From Lepturacanthus savala (taxonomy: Eukaryota; Chordata; Actinopteri; Scombriformes; Trichiuridae), in assembly GCA_030544235.1 (NCBI GenBank), contig CM060466.1, forward strand, positions 7,121,592 to 7,185,591: a stretch of DNA of 64,000 bases, written 5' to 3'. This document shows, piece after piece, positions 39,601 to 48,110 of the stretch. The notes beneath the pieces are model-generated. The model did no database searches and had not been told where the DNA came from. It saw only the letters and a list, made by a program, of their open reading frames with translations. The position numbers and the translations under genes are program-made. Every line of letters begins with the position of its first letter. The stretch's first letter is position 1.

Positions 39601-41638
39601 TCTCATACTATATGATATCATCACTGTGTGTAATGTTGCTGCACTGTAATTTCCCAGCTTGGAATTAATAAAATAAGTGAGTGAGTCATATCTCAACAAC
39701 CATTCATCTGATCAACTTCACACTTAAAGGTGTATTAATATGGACCCAACGAAGAAGTGCAGTGTCACTTTGGTGCAATTTGGACAAATGTTAGTGAAAT
39801 GTCAAGTGTGAAGTTAATCGAATGAACGATAGTTCTGGGAATGACAGATGTCTGTGTTGTGAAATTCGGTGGTGGACAAACTTTTGTCTATATTATATAT
39901 TATTATTATTATTATTTAAATAATTATTTTAAGACTTTTTTCCTTAACATTCAAAAATAAAGTGTTAGTTTGTGAAGTTTGTAAGAATGAAAAGAGTAAA
40001 TACATTAAAATCATCATATTTATATAAATATTTCATTTTTTTACCGAACATTTTCTTCCTTTCTGTGAATCCAGGCTTTATCTATTCATATGTACCTGAA
40101 GGATTTCCAGTAGTCCCAGTATAGCAGTCCTGACGTCCTCCATAGGAGACTCTGCAGTCAGGTCCCGCTCAGAAACCTCTAAAGGCCCTGAACACACCAG
40201 AGAGCGGCTGGCCACCTAGTAAGAGAAATGCTCTCATTATAAGAACGACAAAAAATAAAGGATGTCGTGAGAGAGAATGAGAGACACAGATCCGCAAGTG
40301 TGTACCCGCTCAATGATGTCCAGCAGGCTGGTGAAGAGATGTGTGTTGCAGCCCTCAGCGAGGTCCACTAGTAGCTGGGTGGCCTGTTTTCTGACGGCCA
40401 GGTCCCGGTCATCAGCTATACCGGTGAGCTGAGGGATCACCACCATTTCTATCAGCTCATCCTGGAACAGGTGGACAGAAAGTTTTATTTAGTTTAAACT
40501 TGATAATCAAAATATTCAAGAAAACCATCGAAAATAAATTAAAATGTACCACAGAAAAATAAAGACAAAGTTAGTGAGGTAAATGTTTTACAAAAACTGA
40601 GAAATGCCCTAAGAAAAAAAGTGAAATTTTAACAATATGATGTCATGTAATTTCATGTACAGTTGTAGATTAATAATAAAAAAAAAAGATTTAGTTAACA
40701 TCAGTATTGTATATAGTGCAATTAATTTAGTCACACTGAAAAAAATAAATATTATGTTGGAATTATCTTGAAATGTCATATTCTATTTGCTTATTTTAAG
40801 TTTTTTTCTTGATTTTGGTCAATTCAGTCTTGTTTTCTTAAAATATGATTAAACTTTTTATGGTTGTCTTTTTTATCTCGTATTTATCAGTTTTTATCTC
40901 ACAATTCTTGACATTTTATTTTATATTTTTCAAATACTGACTGAAACACTGACTGAAATACTGGAGCCCGTGTGTGTGTGAGTGTACGGACCTCGTAGAG
41001 CTGTCGGTTGGTACTGAGAACGAAGGACAGGATATGCAGCACTTTGATCCTTATCACACTACGAGTCTCGTTCCTTTCAGACAACAAAGATAAAACAGGG
41101 GCAGGAAACATTAGAACACGGGACAAGACAAGGATCAAGGTGACAGAGAGGGACACAAACAACACCACAACCAGCCATTGAGAGGTGAGATATCATTGCA
41201 ATCATCTGTGTGAATCCCACCTGAAGAATTTCTCCATTAGGCGATGAAGGCTCTGAATCCAGCTGTCTTTGGCGGGCTGGATGGACTGGGCTCTGTACGA
41301 GATGAGGGTCAGCACGGAGGCATCCTGCCCCGCACAAAACACCCACAAACAAGAGCAAGATTAGAAAGCGAATTACCAAACATGGTGGCAAAGAGAGATA
41401 GAAACTAATAAAGAACTCACAGGTCTCTTGTCAGCGCATTTCTCTACCAGACTGAAGAACTTGTCTGTGGAGCCATGGTACCCGTTCTGCTCATACAACT
41501 CCTCTACTGTTGTCAACAGCTCATAGACGATGGACTTTAGCTCTGCACTGCCTATTGTCTGTGAAGAGAGATGAGACAAGCCACTCTTTTAAATAAGCAC
41601 TGAGATTGTATTCTAATCTGAACACTGTGTGTGTGTGT

Positions 41639-41714
<76 letters not shown>

Positions 41715-44700
41715 CTGTATCTGCTGCAGCAGTCGCTCTATGATGCCCAGCAGGATGTCCCAGGTGACGACCTGCAGCTCCTTGCCATACTTCTTGATCA
41801 GTCTGGTGATGGAGAGGACGATTTCATAGGACACCACTTCATTGGCACACGACATAGCCTGTGTGGAAGTGAACAGACGGCAACTGTGAACACAACTGAT
41901 TTACTGCATTTATAGTATTCAAGTACAGTTTCTATCGAAACCTTTCTCATGTATCCTCCTTAAAACAAAGGAAATTCTGTTCTGTTCTGTCAAACAAGTG
42001 AAGAAGTTGACATTTCTACATGATAATTCATTGACAATCAACGATTCCTTTTTGAGTGACTATGGTAACACTTGATTTTCCTGATTTTCCATGTTCCTAT
42101 ATATTATTTATTTCCTATAATTTTCTGAAAGTAGCTGCTGTGTAACATTTTTAGGACATTTATTTGAAAGAGTCATGTAAGTTAGCATAGGGGAAATACT
42201 GTTATATAAGAGTTTTAAGAAAAAAAGACATATATAATTATTATGATTATTATTATTATTATTATTATTATCTGTGGGCTGAAAAATTGTTACAGGTCTA
42301 ATTTATTATGATTTGTTTAAATTACATATGAACCCAAATGTAATGAGTGAGCACTAAAAAAATATACTTTACTGTATTTTTCTTATATGTATTAAATTGC
42401 AATACCCTTTCTGTTACATGTCCTGACTATACCTACAAAATGACAGTAGGACATTACAGGTAATTGCAATATAATTTCCATAAGATAAAATCTAACACTG
42501 ATATTATATTTTTCTACTAATCTTAATTTCAGTGCAAGACTACAGTGTTACCTTGTAGAAAGATGGCAGAACAAGTGTGGGTGTGTTCTTGAGTGTAGGG
42601 AGTCTGTGTGCGCCCCACAGAGCCATTCCAACGAAGAACACGGCTCCTCTCAACAATGGTGCATCCTCCATGTACACCCTGGTGGAGAGTGCAGGCGGTT
42701 AGACACACACACTTTTAACTGCTGCAAAAATATGGTTAAACTGCATAATTTGTGGGAAATACCTCTCTTCCATTATGCGGCACATGGTGTAAATAGCACT
42801 GTGGCCGAGGTGAGTCCCCAACACCTTCCTCATCAACTGAAGACACAGCAGCACAACAGGGGAGAGAAGATCAGAGGAGGCAGGTATGAATTATGCCCCT
42901 TTAAATCAGCGCCTCCAGATGAAAGGGGAATAAAACGTATATATGTGTATGTGGGTTCACTTACCTCCCAGCAGGATTCACAAAACTCCTTGACGTTCAC
43001 AGTACGACAGAGTGTGATGATGAAGACAGTGAGAGAGTCCGAGGGGAGGCAGTTGTAACACACCACTGCATCCAGTACTTGTAGAGCCACCTAGAAACAT
43101 CACACACAACCAGAGAGACCATCACACACGCACACATTACATGTACTGTAGCAATAGATGGAGAGAATACTTCAGTCCAGACTATACATTACATATATAA
43201 ATTGTCCGATTGGCCAGCCATTAACTGGCTAGTGTCAGTTCAAATAAATAAATAAAACCAAAGAAAGATTAATAACGCTAGAGCAGATCTTAAACACCAC
43301 CTACAAATTACCCCCCTTCATTTTTTGTAAATTAACACATCATAAATATTGAAATGATTCATTAACGTTTGATTTAAAAAAAAAAACAGATTAACGTCTT
43401 AAGAAAAAAAAGTGCAATTTTAACAATATGTTTCAGTTATTCCATATACAGTCAGTTTATTGTTGTATGTAGTGCAATTCAAAACATTTAGTCACTAAAA
43501 AAATAAATATCTTGTTTTTGCTACAATCTAATATGAGTAGAATTATATTGAAATGTCATATTTGCCTATTTTTTCTTTTCTTTTTTTCTTGATTTGGTTC
43601 AATTCAACCCTGTTTGCATAAAATATTAATAAATTCTTAGACGTTTTATCTTAATGTCTTTTTTATCTCATATTCTGGACATAATATTTTTGAAAAAACC
43701 TAAAATAAGCAGATAATTCTACTCATTATTGGACTAAATGCACTAAATACAAGATATTTTCACTAATTCACTGAAACTAGTCCACTTTTTGTCACTTTTT
43801 ACAGTCATCCAATTGGCCGGACTGGGCCCTTTAGAGGGACAGTTCTGGCCCTCGGGCCAGATGTTTGACACCTCTGTTCCAAAGCTCTGTTCTTTCTATA
43901 TTTATTTTATATTTTATTTCTACAGATATAAAATAAAATAAACTTACACAAAACATGACATTTTAAAATACAGTATCTACAGGATTAACTACATTAAATC
44001 ACATAAAGAAAATCTATCATGAGGTGAAATATGAACAAATACACACCTCAATATCTGTTGAAGCTGTTGTTCTATTGCACAGGAGACAGATTTTCCTGCA
44101 GAAACCAGCAGCCAAAGATTAGAGCAAGACACACACTGTACACAATGCACTTCGTGAATAAAAGGAAATCTCTCCAGCTGTCTGTGTCTCTGACTTACTG
44201 GACCATGATGGAAACATTCTGGTCAAGGTAGCAGCTGTTGAACTTCACCAGATTTACGAGAACGTGGAGAAAGTCAGAGGTGAAACCGATGTCCATCCAG
44301 AGGAGGACAAAGCATGCTGCAGAAGAGAAGAAAACAGAGAGTAGAGAAACAAACGTTACCAATGTTTAATATGATCTGTTCCTTAATAGCAGATGCATGA
44401 TCAACACAAAGGGGAACATCTATCACAAGTTAAAACCAACATTTATCTTATTTCAATTTATTTTCTTGATTTTAGTCAATTTAATTTTTTTAAAGAAAAT
44501 GTTTTCCTTGTTTTATATAAAAAAAAGACCAAATTGACACAAATTAGGAAAAAAACTTGAATTAACTGCCAGTGGAATAAGATCATTCAACTCAATATTG
44601 AACTAAATGTATCAAAAACAAGACTTTTTCATCTGTTAAGATTTTAGTTTTGCAGTGTAACCAAAAAGGTAAATCACACAATGGCTCCGTGCTTCATTAT

Positions 44701-45717
44701 TTCACAACCATTCAAATTAAAGATTTACCTATGTCCTCTTCCAGGTAAGTGATGACCTTCCCGTTCTCAGTTAAGGCCTTGAAGACTTCCAGCCGATCGG
44801 AGAGTTCCTCTGTGCATGGTTGGTAGTCTCTGATCACCTTGAAGAAGTAGGCTCTCAGAGGGCCAAACCGATCCCCCTGCACCAAAACAGTGAATGTTCC
44901 TTTAAGAAACTAAAGCAGCAAAACAAACATTTTGGACTTTATTGGAGTGTGTGTATCTACCTGTCCCTGAATTATGGCCCTGAGTAGCTGCAGGACGGCA
45001 TGTCTGGCCTCAGGCGGCTGCTCTGGAGTCAGCATGTCCTCCACAGCTTTCCATACTGCCTCCACGGCGTGCTGGGGGGGAAAAAAAACAATTAACACAC
45101 ATGTACTGTTGCGTTCCACATATCAAACCGCCAGCAGACTCACCTCCTCAAACCTTTTTGTTTTTGCGAGATCACAGACGTGATTCATCATACGAACGCG
45201 GTTGCTCAAACCACAGTCCGGTTGGAGCTCCTGAAAAAGAAAAAGCACAAGACTGTGAGACAATCCAAGGCGTGATGTGGGAAATCATTGTTTTTGGTTA
45301 GTGTGAGCGTGTGTGAATGTGTCTTTTTATCTCATAATTGTCATATTTTTGAAAATCTCAAAAGAAGTAAAATGATCTGCCAATGGAATAAGAAAATTAA
45401 AGATAATTCTACTCGATATTTAAATAATTGCACTTAAATACAAGATATTTTTCTAGATAACGTTTTCACCGACTTCACATTTCCGGTCCTCTTTTTGTGA
45501 CACTTCATACAGTCATCCATTGAGTCACAGTAAGTGTGAGCGTGTGTGAATGTGGAGAAGTGTCCAGACGGTCTGTGCAAACCTTGATGATGTCATTGGT
45601 GATAATAAACTCGGACGGTTTGGTGTCAGTTTGTTTGCTCAGCGGACGTGGGGGTCCGAGCCCAAAGATCCCCTTCACCTTGTCCTTGAGACTCTCTTTG
45701 CTTGGCTGCTTGTTCAT
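18284..45717 (-). CDS. tsc2: Tuberin (TSC2), complete coding region, 41 coding exons
   Basis: Tuberin is the GTPase-activating subunit of the TSC1-TSC2-TBC1D7 complex that inactivates Rheb and so restrains mTORC1. Exons in transcript order: 45583-45717, 45144-45230, 44961-45071, 44729-44876, 44199-44316, 44047-44095, 42965-43090, 42763-42836, 42552-42678, 41715-41858, 41421-41558, 41221-41324, 40992-41073, 40306-40461, 40096-40215, 39099-39221, 38886-38992, 38635-38791, 38296-38418, 37857-37991, 37528-37717, 37281-37374, 37092-37194, 36806-36900, 34270-34410, 31473-31634, 31233-31391, 30401-30513, 28481-28723, 27463-27723, 26133-26222, 23480-23637, 22736-23376, 21480-21558, 21317-21403, 20305-20491, 20080-20219, 19922-20000, 19738-19829, 18553-18651, 18284-18451. 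All introns are GT-AG on the minus strand and all phases chain. The total is 5,745 bp, about 1,914 residues, against 1,807 in human. The start MNKQPSKESLKDKVKG aligns with the human start; the end is VDDFTDFV (human VEDFTEFV). Confidence 0.95.
18652..19737 (-). other. tsc2: TSC2 intron 39
   Basis: The intron is about 1.1 kb and AT-rich. No exon or clear repeat was recognised in it. Confidence 0.5.
19738..21558 (-). CDS. tsc2: TSC2 Rap/Rheb GAP domain, coding exons 34-39
   Basis: Six exons encode the catalytic GAP domain that stimulates GTP hydrolysis on Rheb. In order: FVFLQLYHSPFFGNEANKP, MPPYDTHKIGVVFVGVSQ, NEVAILSNEYGSNRYAAFL, DQYGDDGEFTYCWHDDIMQ, KKRHIGNDFVSVVYNDSGEE, then KPLDYECNLVTLQCRKDLEG and VAKIVSDQNLP, RQMALHAN. 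The Asn in ILSNEYGS is at the position I recall as the human catalytic Asn thumb (Asn1643). No catalytic motif is missing. Confidence 0.94.
20784..21058 (+). mobile_element. Inverted-repeat element family A, copy 1
   Basis: The left end AAAGTTTGGGGTCACC and the reverse complement of the right end (CAAGTTTGGGTTTAC) form imperfect terminal inverted repeats, flanked by TATATA-type sequence. The interior, including GACATTGACAAGGTTAGAAA, is shared with about 51,893-52,310 (opposite strand) and about 59,882-60,352. This fits a non-autonomous DNA transposon common in fish. It is in the TSC2 intron between exons 35 and 36. No transposase is encoded. Confidence 0.75.
21095..21225 (+). mobile_element. 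Dispersed element family C, copy 2
   Basis: It shares ATCTAAATAAAATGACTC and CAGGAAGTTGATGACGTCA with 14,150-14,270. TGACGTCA is intact at 21,172-21,179. It lies directly beside the family A element, in a TSC2 intron. Confidence 0.6.
21625..21830. mobile_element. Inverted-repeat element family B, best copy
   Basis: The element starts CACTGCAAAAACTGA and ends TCAGTTTTTGCAGTG, perfect inverted termini of about 15 bases. The arms are extended by complementary sequence (AACAATATCTTGTTTTTGG against CCAAAAACAAGACATTTTC). It is about 206 bp with no coding capacity, a classic fold-back MITE shape. Related pieces occur near 40.7, 43.5, 44.5, 45.4 and 55.5 kb. Confidence 0.8.
21831..22735 (-). other. 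tsc2: Remainder of the TSC2 intron between exons 33 and 34
   Basis: This is AT-rich sequence after the family B element. No exon, RNA gene or further repeat was recognised. Confidence 0.45.
22736..23637 (-). CDS. tsc2: TSC2 coding exons 32-33, with AKT-site motif of human Thr1462
   Basis: Exon 32 (23480-23637) begins DSVVVLEEGSGLA, matching human DSAVVMEEGS. Exon 33 (22736-23376) is 641 bp, the longest in the gene. It contains NKSSSSPELQTL, the context of the human AMPK site Ser1387, and RPRGHTIS, where the Thr codon at 22,844-22,846 corresponds to human Thr1462, a major AKT site. It ends NTEKISGLSP-S before FVFLQLY. A Pro-Gln alternation (QPQPQPQPLPQTQTP) and Ser/Gly-rich stretches make it larger than the human exon. 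Confidence 0.92.
24129..24782. mobile_element. Element with 24-bp terminal inverted repeats
   Basis: The left end ATACCGTAAATTCTCTAAT and the reverse complement of the right end ATACCAGAAATTCTCTAAT match over about 24 bases with three differences. The 654-bp interior has no transposase-like ORF. It is a probable non-autonomous DNA transposon. Confidence 0.7.
24787..24902. mobile_element. Short MITE with CAGGGG(C/T)GTCAAAC termini
   Basis: The 116-bp element begins CAGGGGCGTCAAAC and ends GTTTGACACCCCTG. Flanking 8-mers GTATATAC and ACATATAC agree at six of eight bases, which suggests an 8-bp target duplication of the hAT type. It starts five bases after the 24,129-24,782 element. Confidence 0.75.
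26081..26111 (+). other. G-rich tract beside TSC2 exon 31 (C-rich in the transcript)
   Basis: This is a run of about 13 G, followed by GAGGTGCGGGGTGGGGG. On the template it could form a G-quadruplex. In TSC2 pre-mRNA it is a poly-C-rich element about 20-50 bases after the exon 31 donor (26,131-26,132). Confidence 0.7.
26133..26222 (-). CDS. tsc2: TSC2 coding exon 31, equivalent of the human alternatively spliced exon 31
   Basis: The exon is bounded by acceptor CGCCCTGCAG and donor GTACTG, and is 90 bp (30 codons), phase 1 to phase 1. It encodes VGGSLWSLGLGSAPPG, PPAPG and RLHRSISWA. The tail RLHRSISWA matches the end of human exon 31 (QLHRSVSWA), a 23-codon cassette with the same phases. Skipping would join QRSNT directly to DSVVVLEEG in frame. 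Exon use is inferred from the match and splice sites; there is no transcript evidence here. Confidence 0.8.
26223..27462 (-). other. tsc2: TSC2 intron between exons 30 and 31
   Basis: The intron contains a C-run of about 14 bases near 27,282-27,297 and purine-rich sequence from 26,300 to 26,560. No exon was recognised. Confidence 0.45.
27463..31634 (-). CDS. tsc2: TSC2 coding exons 26-30 (central region)
   Basis: Exon 26 (31473-31634) encodes CSLGSADENAVTQADEGLK and LELTETCLDMMARYVFSNF. Exon 27 (31233-31391) encodes MTWLVGNKLVTITTSGG. Exon 28 (30401-30513) encodes TKEAPAKLESQ and VRSMSG, where RVRSMS matches the human Ser1210 14-3-3/kinase motif. Exon 29 (28481-28723) encodes GHALRAG, a Ser/Pro-rich loop and LTQGWAEIFIRRPSG. 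Exon 30 (27463-27723) encodes NTSWLMCLENPPSPFSSEL, MPLQELSSVLMA, a Pro-Ala-rich linker and LIQRSNT. All follow the human order. Confidence 0.93.
28724..30400 (-). other. tsc2: TSC2 intron between exons 28 and 29, with an imperfect internal duplication
   Basis: AAAATCATGCATTCT recurs near 29,052 and 29,267, and TTTTCCTGGTTTCCACTAGG near 29,099 and 29,384, in the same order, so roughly 29,030-29,130 and 29,250-29,410 are diverged copies. No other feature was recognised. Confidence 0.5.
30550..31190. mobile_element. Probable diverged inverted-repeat element
   Basis: The region begins with GGCGCATTCGCACCACTAGT followed by TTTGGTGCGCACC and ends with TTTGGTTTGAATTGGCC and TTTGGTGCCCACC. This is weakly symmetrical and typical of decayed fish DNA elements. 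Boundaries are uncertain. It fills the intron between TSC2 exons 27 and 28. Confidence 0.3.
31635..34269 (-). other. tsc2: TSC2 intron between exons 25 and 26
   Basis: This 2.6-kb intron follows the alternative exon 25. An A-run lies at about 33,974-33,989. No repeat family, RNA gene or exon was recognised. Confidence 0.5.
34270..34410 (-). CDS. tsc2: TSC2 coding exon 25, equivalent of the human alternatively spliced exon 25
   Basis: The exon is 141 bp (47 codons), so skipping it keeps the frame, as for the 129-bp human exon 25. It encodes an Ala-rich segment, then SSPVKELRDLSAMDAF and RSRSISVSEHAVR, matching human PPVKEF and RCRSISVSEHVVR. RSRSIS preserves the AKT site at human Ser981. The preceding and following junctions are both phase 2. 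An Ala/Lys run (KVAKAAAAVAN) replaces the human linker. Long introns lie on both sides. Confidence 0.9.
34411..36805 (-). other. tsc2: TSC2 intron between exons 24 and 25
   Basis: This 2.4-kb intron precedes exon 25. Its transcript-sense 3' part (34,411-34,780) is strongly C/pyrimidine-rich, and its 5' end carries a CA repeat. The middle shows nothing recognisable. Confidence 0.5.
36740..36793 (-). repeat. CA repeat just after the TSC2 exon 24 donor
   Basis: An interrupted (GT)n runs on the + strand and reads as (CA)n in the TSC2 transcript. It starts about 12 bases after the donor at 36,804-36,805. Confidence 0.85.
36806..36900 (-). CDS. tsc2: TSC2 coding exon 24, with the AKT-site motif of human Ser939
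   Basis: The exon encodes GLRSNALLPFDDGHEQNAF followed by RARSTSLNERPK. RARSTS keeps the basic spacing of the AKT site known at human Ser939. It ends in phase 2 (AAA AG) and splices to T-CTG of the next exon, giving the human-like junction NERPKS-LR. The donor is followed closely by a CA repeat. Confidence 0.93.
37092..45717 (-). CDS. tsc2: TSC2 N-terminal helical-repeat region, coding exons 1-23
   Basis: These 23 exons encode about 917 residues of alpha-helical (HEAT/armadillo-like) repeat, the part that binds TSC1 (hamartin) in the human complex. Landmark matches to human are EFIITNDIIK, AVWKAVEDML, NLVKFNSCYLDQN, DAVVCYNCLP, FFVGMALWGAHRL, NEVVSYEIVLSITRLIKKY, LISYRAQSI, ATQLLVDLAEGCNTH, VLKLVLDKLP, CVVALTMCTVEMPDI and HHVIAMWFIRCRLPFRKDF. 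The exon around 38,635-38,791 carries a Ser/Pro/Ala-rich loop that differs from the human one. All exons except the first few are 74-190 bp. No lesion is seen. Confidence 0.93.
39222..40095 (-). other. tsc2: TSC2 intron between exons 15 and 16
   Basis: The intron is AT-rich, with a (TTA)n microsatellite at about 39,898-39,918. No other feature was recognised. Confidence 0.45.
40733..40900. mobile_element. Family B element, diverged copy
   Basis: CACTGAAAAAAATAAATATTATG followed by AATTATCTTGAAATGTCATAT and CTTGATTTTGGTCAATT resemble the arms and centre of the 21.6-kb element. It lacks a clear second terminus. Confidence 0.5.
41625..41712 (-). repeat. Long CA repeat abutting the TSC2 exon 10 donor
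   Basis: About 88 bp of (GT)n lies on the + strand, almost uninterrupted. In transcript sense the exon ends at CAG and continues GTACACACAC, so the CA repeat begins inside the donor site itself. Confidence 0.95.
41859..42551 (-). other. tsc2: TSC2 intron between exons 9 and 10
   Basis: The intron is AT-rich, with a (TTA)n tract at about 42,239-42,270. Nothing else was recognised. Confidence 0.45.
43492..43780. mobile_element. Family B element, diverged copy
   Basis: TCACTAAAAAAATAAATATC, then CTTGTTTTTGCTAC, AGTAGAATTATATTGAAATG and, on the far side, AGATAATTCTACTCATT and ACAAGATATTTTCACT, form the two complementary arms seen at 21.6 kb. Confidence 0.6.
44425..44655. mobile_element. Family B element, copy with one good terminus
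   Basis: The right end, CAAAAACAAGACTTTTTCATC followed by TTTTAGTTTTGCAGTGTA, is nearly the 21.6-kb right arm. The left arm is decayed. It lies in the intron between TSC2 exons 4 and 5. Confidence 0.6.
45325..45470. mobile_element. Family B fragment
   Basis: ATGATCTGCCAATGGAATAAG, AGATAATTCTACTCGATATT and AATACAAGATATTTTTC match one arm of the family. It is truncated and lies in the intron between TSC2 exons 1 and 2. Confidence 0.5.
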
Positions 45718-46647
45718 GGCCCAGCCTGGAAGAGCAGCAGACTATACAAGCTGGGGCCGACGGCTGTGTAGGGAAACAGAGATACATGTTTAAGCATTTT
45801 TGCAACAACCATCACATTTACATCAAGCTATTTACAATTAAAGATGCTCCGAATATTCCAAAAAAACACCACATCTGGCCTTCGTGGAGTTAAAAGCAAG
45901 GCTGAATAGTGGCGTACAGTGATGTGGTGACCTGAAGAATCTATCTTGAGATCATCAAAGCTGCATTAAAGATTTAGTTTTTTTGCTGTTTTGCTCTACT
46001 TTAAGTTAAGACATATTTGGCTGTTTTAGTCCTTCAGTTGCAATAACTGCTGTTATTCCTGCACTCGATTTAGCCTTTGTACAATATTGTTTCTTATTAA
46101 TAAGTAGGACTCTGTTTGAAATCAATTCTTGACTTTGGTTTTTATTCTTGCATTAAAGTTATGGCCTTTATTGTTTTAATGGTGCGATGTAAGATTCTGT
46201 GATGCTTGTATATGTTGTTGTGCACTGAAACAATGAGTGTTCAACCAAACTATCTACAGGGGGGTCCTAATTTGTCATTTAAAAGCCAAAACCAGACAAA
46301 AAGTTGACAAAAAGTTCATAAATGAGAGCAACATCATTCATTCAATGGTGGAGGACATTGAGGTATTTCAGTATTTCTTGGATGCGTGCTTACCGAGAAT
46401 GTTTCTTTGAAAAACATGTCTAAAAATGCATTCTCGAGTATACATGCAATATTTAAAAAAATAGTGAAAAACTAAACAACCGCATTTGACATTCTGCCTT
46501 TAGCCAAGCATTTAATTTAATTAATCCGGCTACGTGAACTTGCATTCAGTTATTAACTAGATTCTGCTACATGAAGAAACAATATTAGCAATAACTAAAC
46601 TCACAGCAATTAACATCATTGTGACTGAGTGTCAGCTAAGCACATTT

Positions 46648-46820
46648 GGCAGTTTGTGACTGTAAGGTCATCAGTTTAATCTCTCGCTACGACTCATATG
46701 GCCTTGAACAAGGCCCTTAACCCCAAACAGCTGCTCAGTGACAGCAGGTCGAACCACGGCCGCTTCCAGGTGTGAATATGTGTGGCTGCGTGAATGTGAC
46801 GGTGTTCCTTCCTCTCAGTT
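46648..46820 (+). mobile_element. SINE-like repeat
   Basis: GACTGTAAGGTCATCAGTTT followed by GGCCTTGAACAAGGCCCTTAACCCC is a combination I recognise from common fish short interspersed repeats. The promoter boxes are degenerate and boundaries are approximate. Confidence 0.45.
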
Positions 46821-47210
46821 AAAATGAAACTTCCCTGAATAAAAAAAAAAAAAACATGAAAAAATAAAATAGGTTTTAAAAGGGCCAGCGCAACCAAATT
46901 GCAAACATGCCGTCTGCAGTTTACATACAGACTATTTCTTTGATAGTGAGCAGTACCACTGAAAACAGTTTAAAGAGAAACTTCTAAAAGCCGGCGGGTG
47001 CATTTCTTCAGTGTCATTAGCATCCCAAACAAAAGTCTGCATGTATAATCAGCATTTAAATGTTTAATGACCATTTCTACTTTTATTCTCACATTTTTTG
47101 ACAGTGTGGGGTTTCTTTTAGATATGTAATAAATAATGACTTTTTAAATATACTCTGCTGTCTGTGTGTTATTTTGGCTTGTGGGCCAAGTAGGGTTGTT
47201 GTATAAATGT

Positions 47211-47685
47211 TATTGAATAAGTTCTTTTTTTATGGATGATGAAATATTTCTACTTATGAAGAATATTGGTTTTCAACTACAACTAGAGTGACATGGTGGC
47301 AGCTTGCCTTTTTTATTTGTTTGAGGGTTTCTTTTTATGTCAAGTGATCCAGTAACACGCAAATAAATAGTCCATCTAATTTCTTGTTATGGTGGGTTTA
47401 TTTAAACAGTCCAGATTAATTATTTTTGCAGTAAAAACATCTACTTCATCTAGCCTGACTTATTGAATAAGTTCTCTTTTAATGGATGATGAAATATTTC
47501 TACTTATGAAGAATATTGGTTTTCAACTACAACTAGTTTGACAAGGTGGCCTTTTGTTTCTTTTTAAGGCATATGAGCCACTAACAGACAAAAGCTTGTC
47601 CATTTGCTGTGTGTTTATTTAAATTGTCCAGATTAACTATTTTTGCAGTAAAAACATCTATTTCATTTAGCTTGACTTGTTGACA
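47211..47685 (+). repeat. Tandem duplication with 250-bp period
   Basis: TATTGAATAAGTTC recurs at 47,211 and 47,461, followed in both copies by ATGGATGATGAAATATTTCT and ending TTTTTGCAGTAAAAACATCT. The second copy is somewhat shorter through internal loss. There is no coding content. Confidence 0.85.
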
Positions 47686-48078
47686 GATGTGCTAATGACC
47701 TGCAGTGGGTCTAAAACAGGTGTAGTGGGTATATCTGCTTGTAATTTGCTTAAAGAGGCTATTTAAGACCACCAGCATTATCCAGGCAGGGAAGTTTTGA
47801 GCCTGTAAATGTGTAACCCTGCGGACTTGACAGACATAGAGACAGTGGGGAGGTGAGCAGACTAGACAACGACTGCTCTGTTCCAGTTCAACAACAACAA
47901 CCTCCACCAACATCTGTGCAAGGTAGTGCAGCGAACATCTGGCAACACGTCAACCACACAAACATGGCAGAATTGGGAGAAATGCACAATGGCGCTTCTG
48001 GACAGTTAGCTAACGTTACGCTTTATTACATTGCATGTCAGGAGCTAGCATGCCTCGCTGATATTCAAGGTCTGGTAG

Positions 48079-48110
<32 letters not shown>

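Noticed and set aside
41629..41855. Cys-Val and His-Thr repeat ORFs
   Set aside because: These are translations of the GT/CA microsatellite; only the downstream TSC2 exon 10 part is real.
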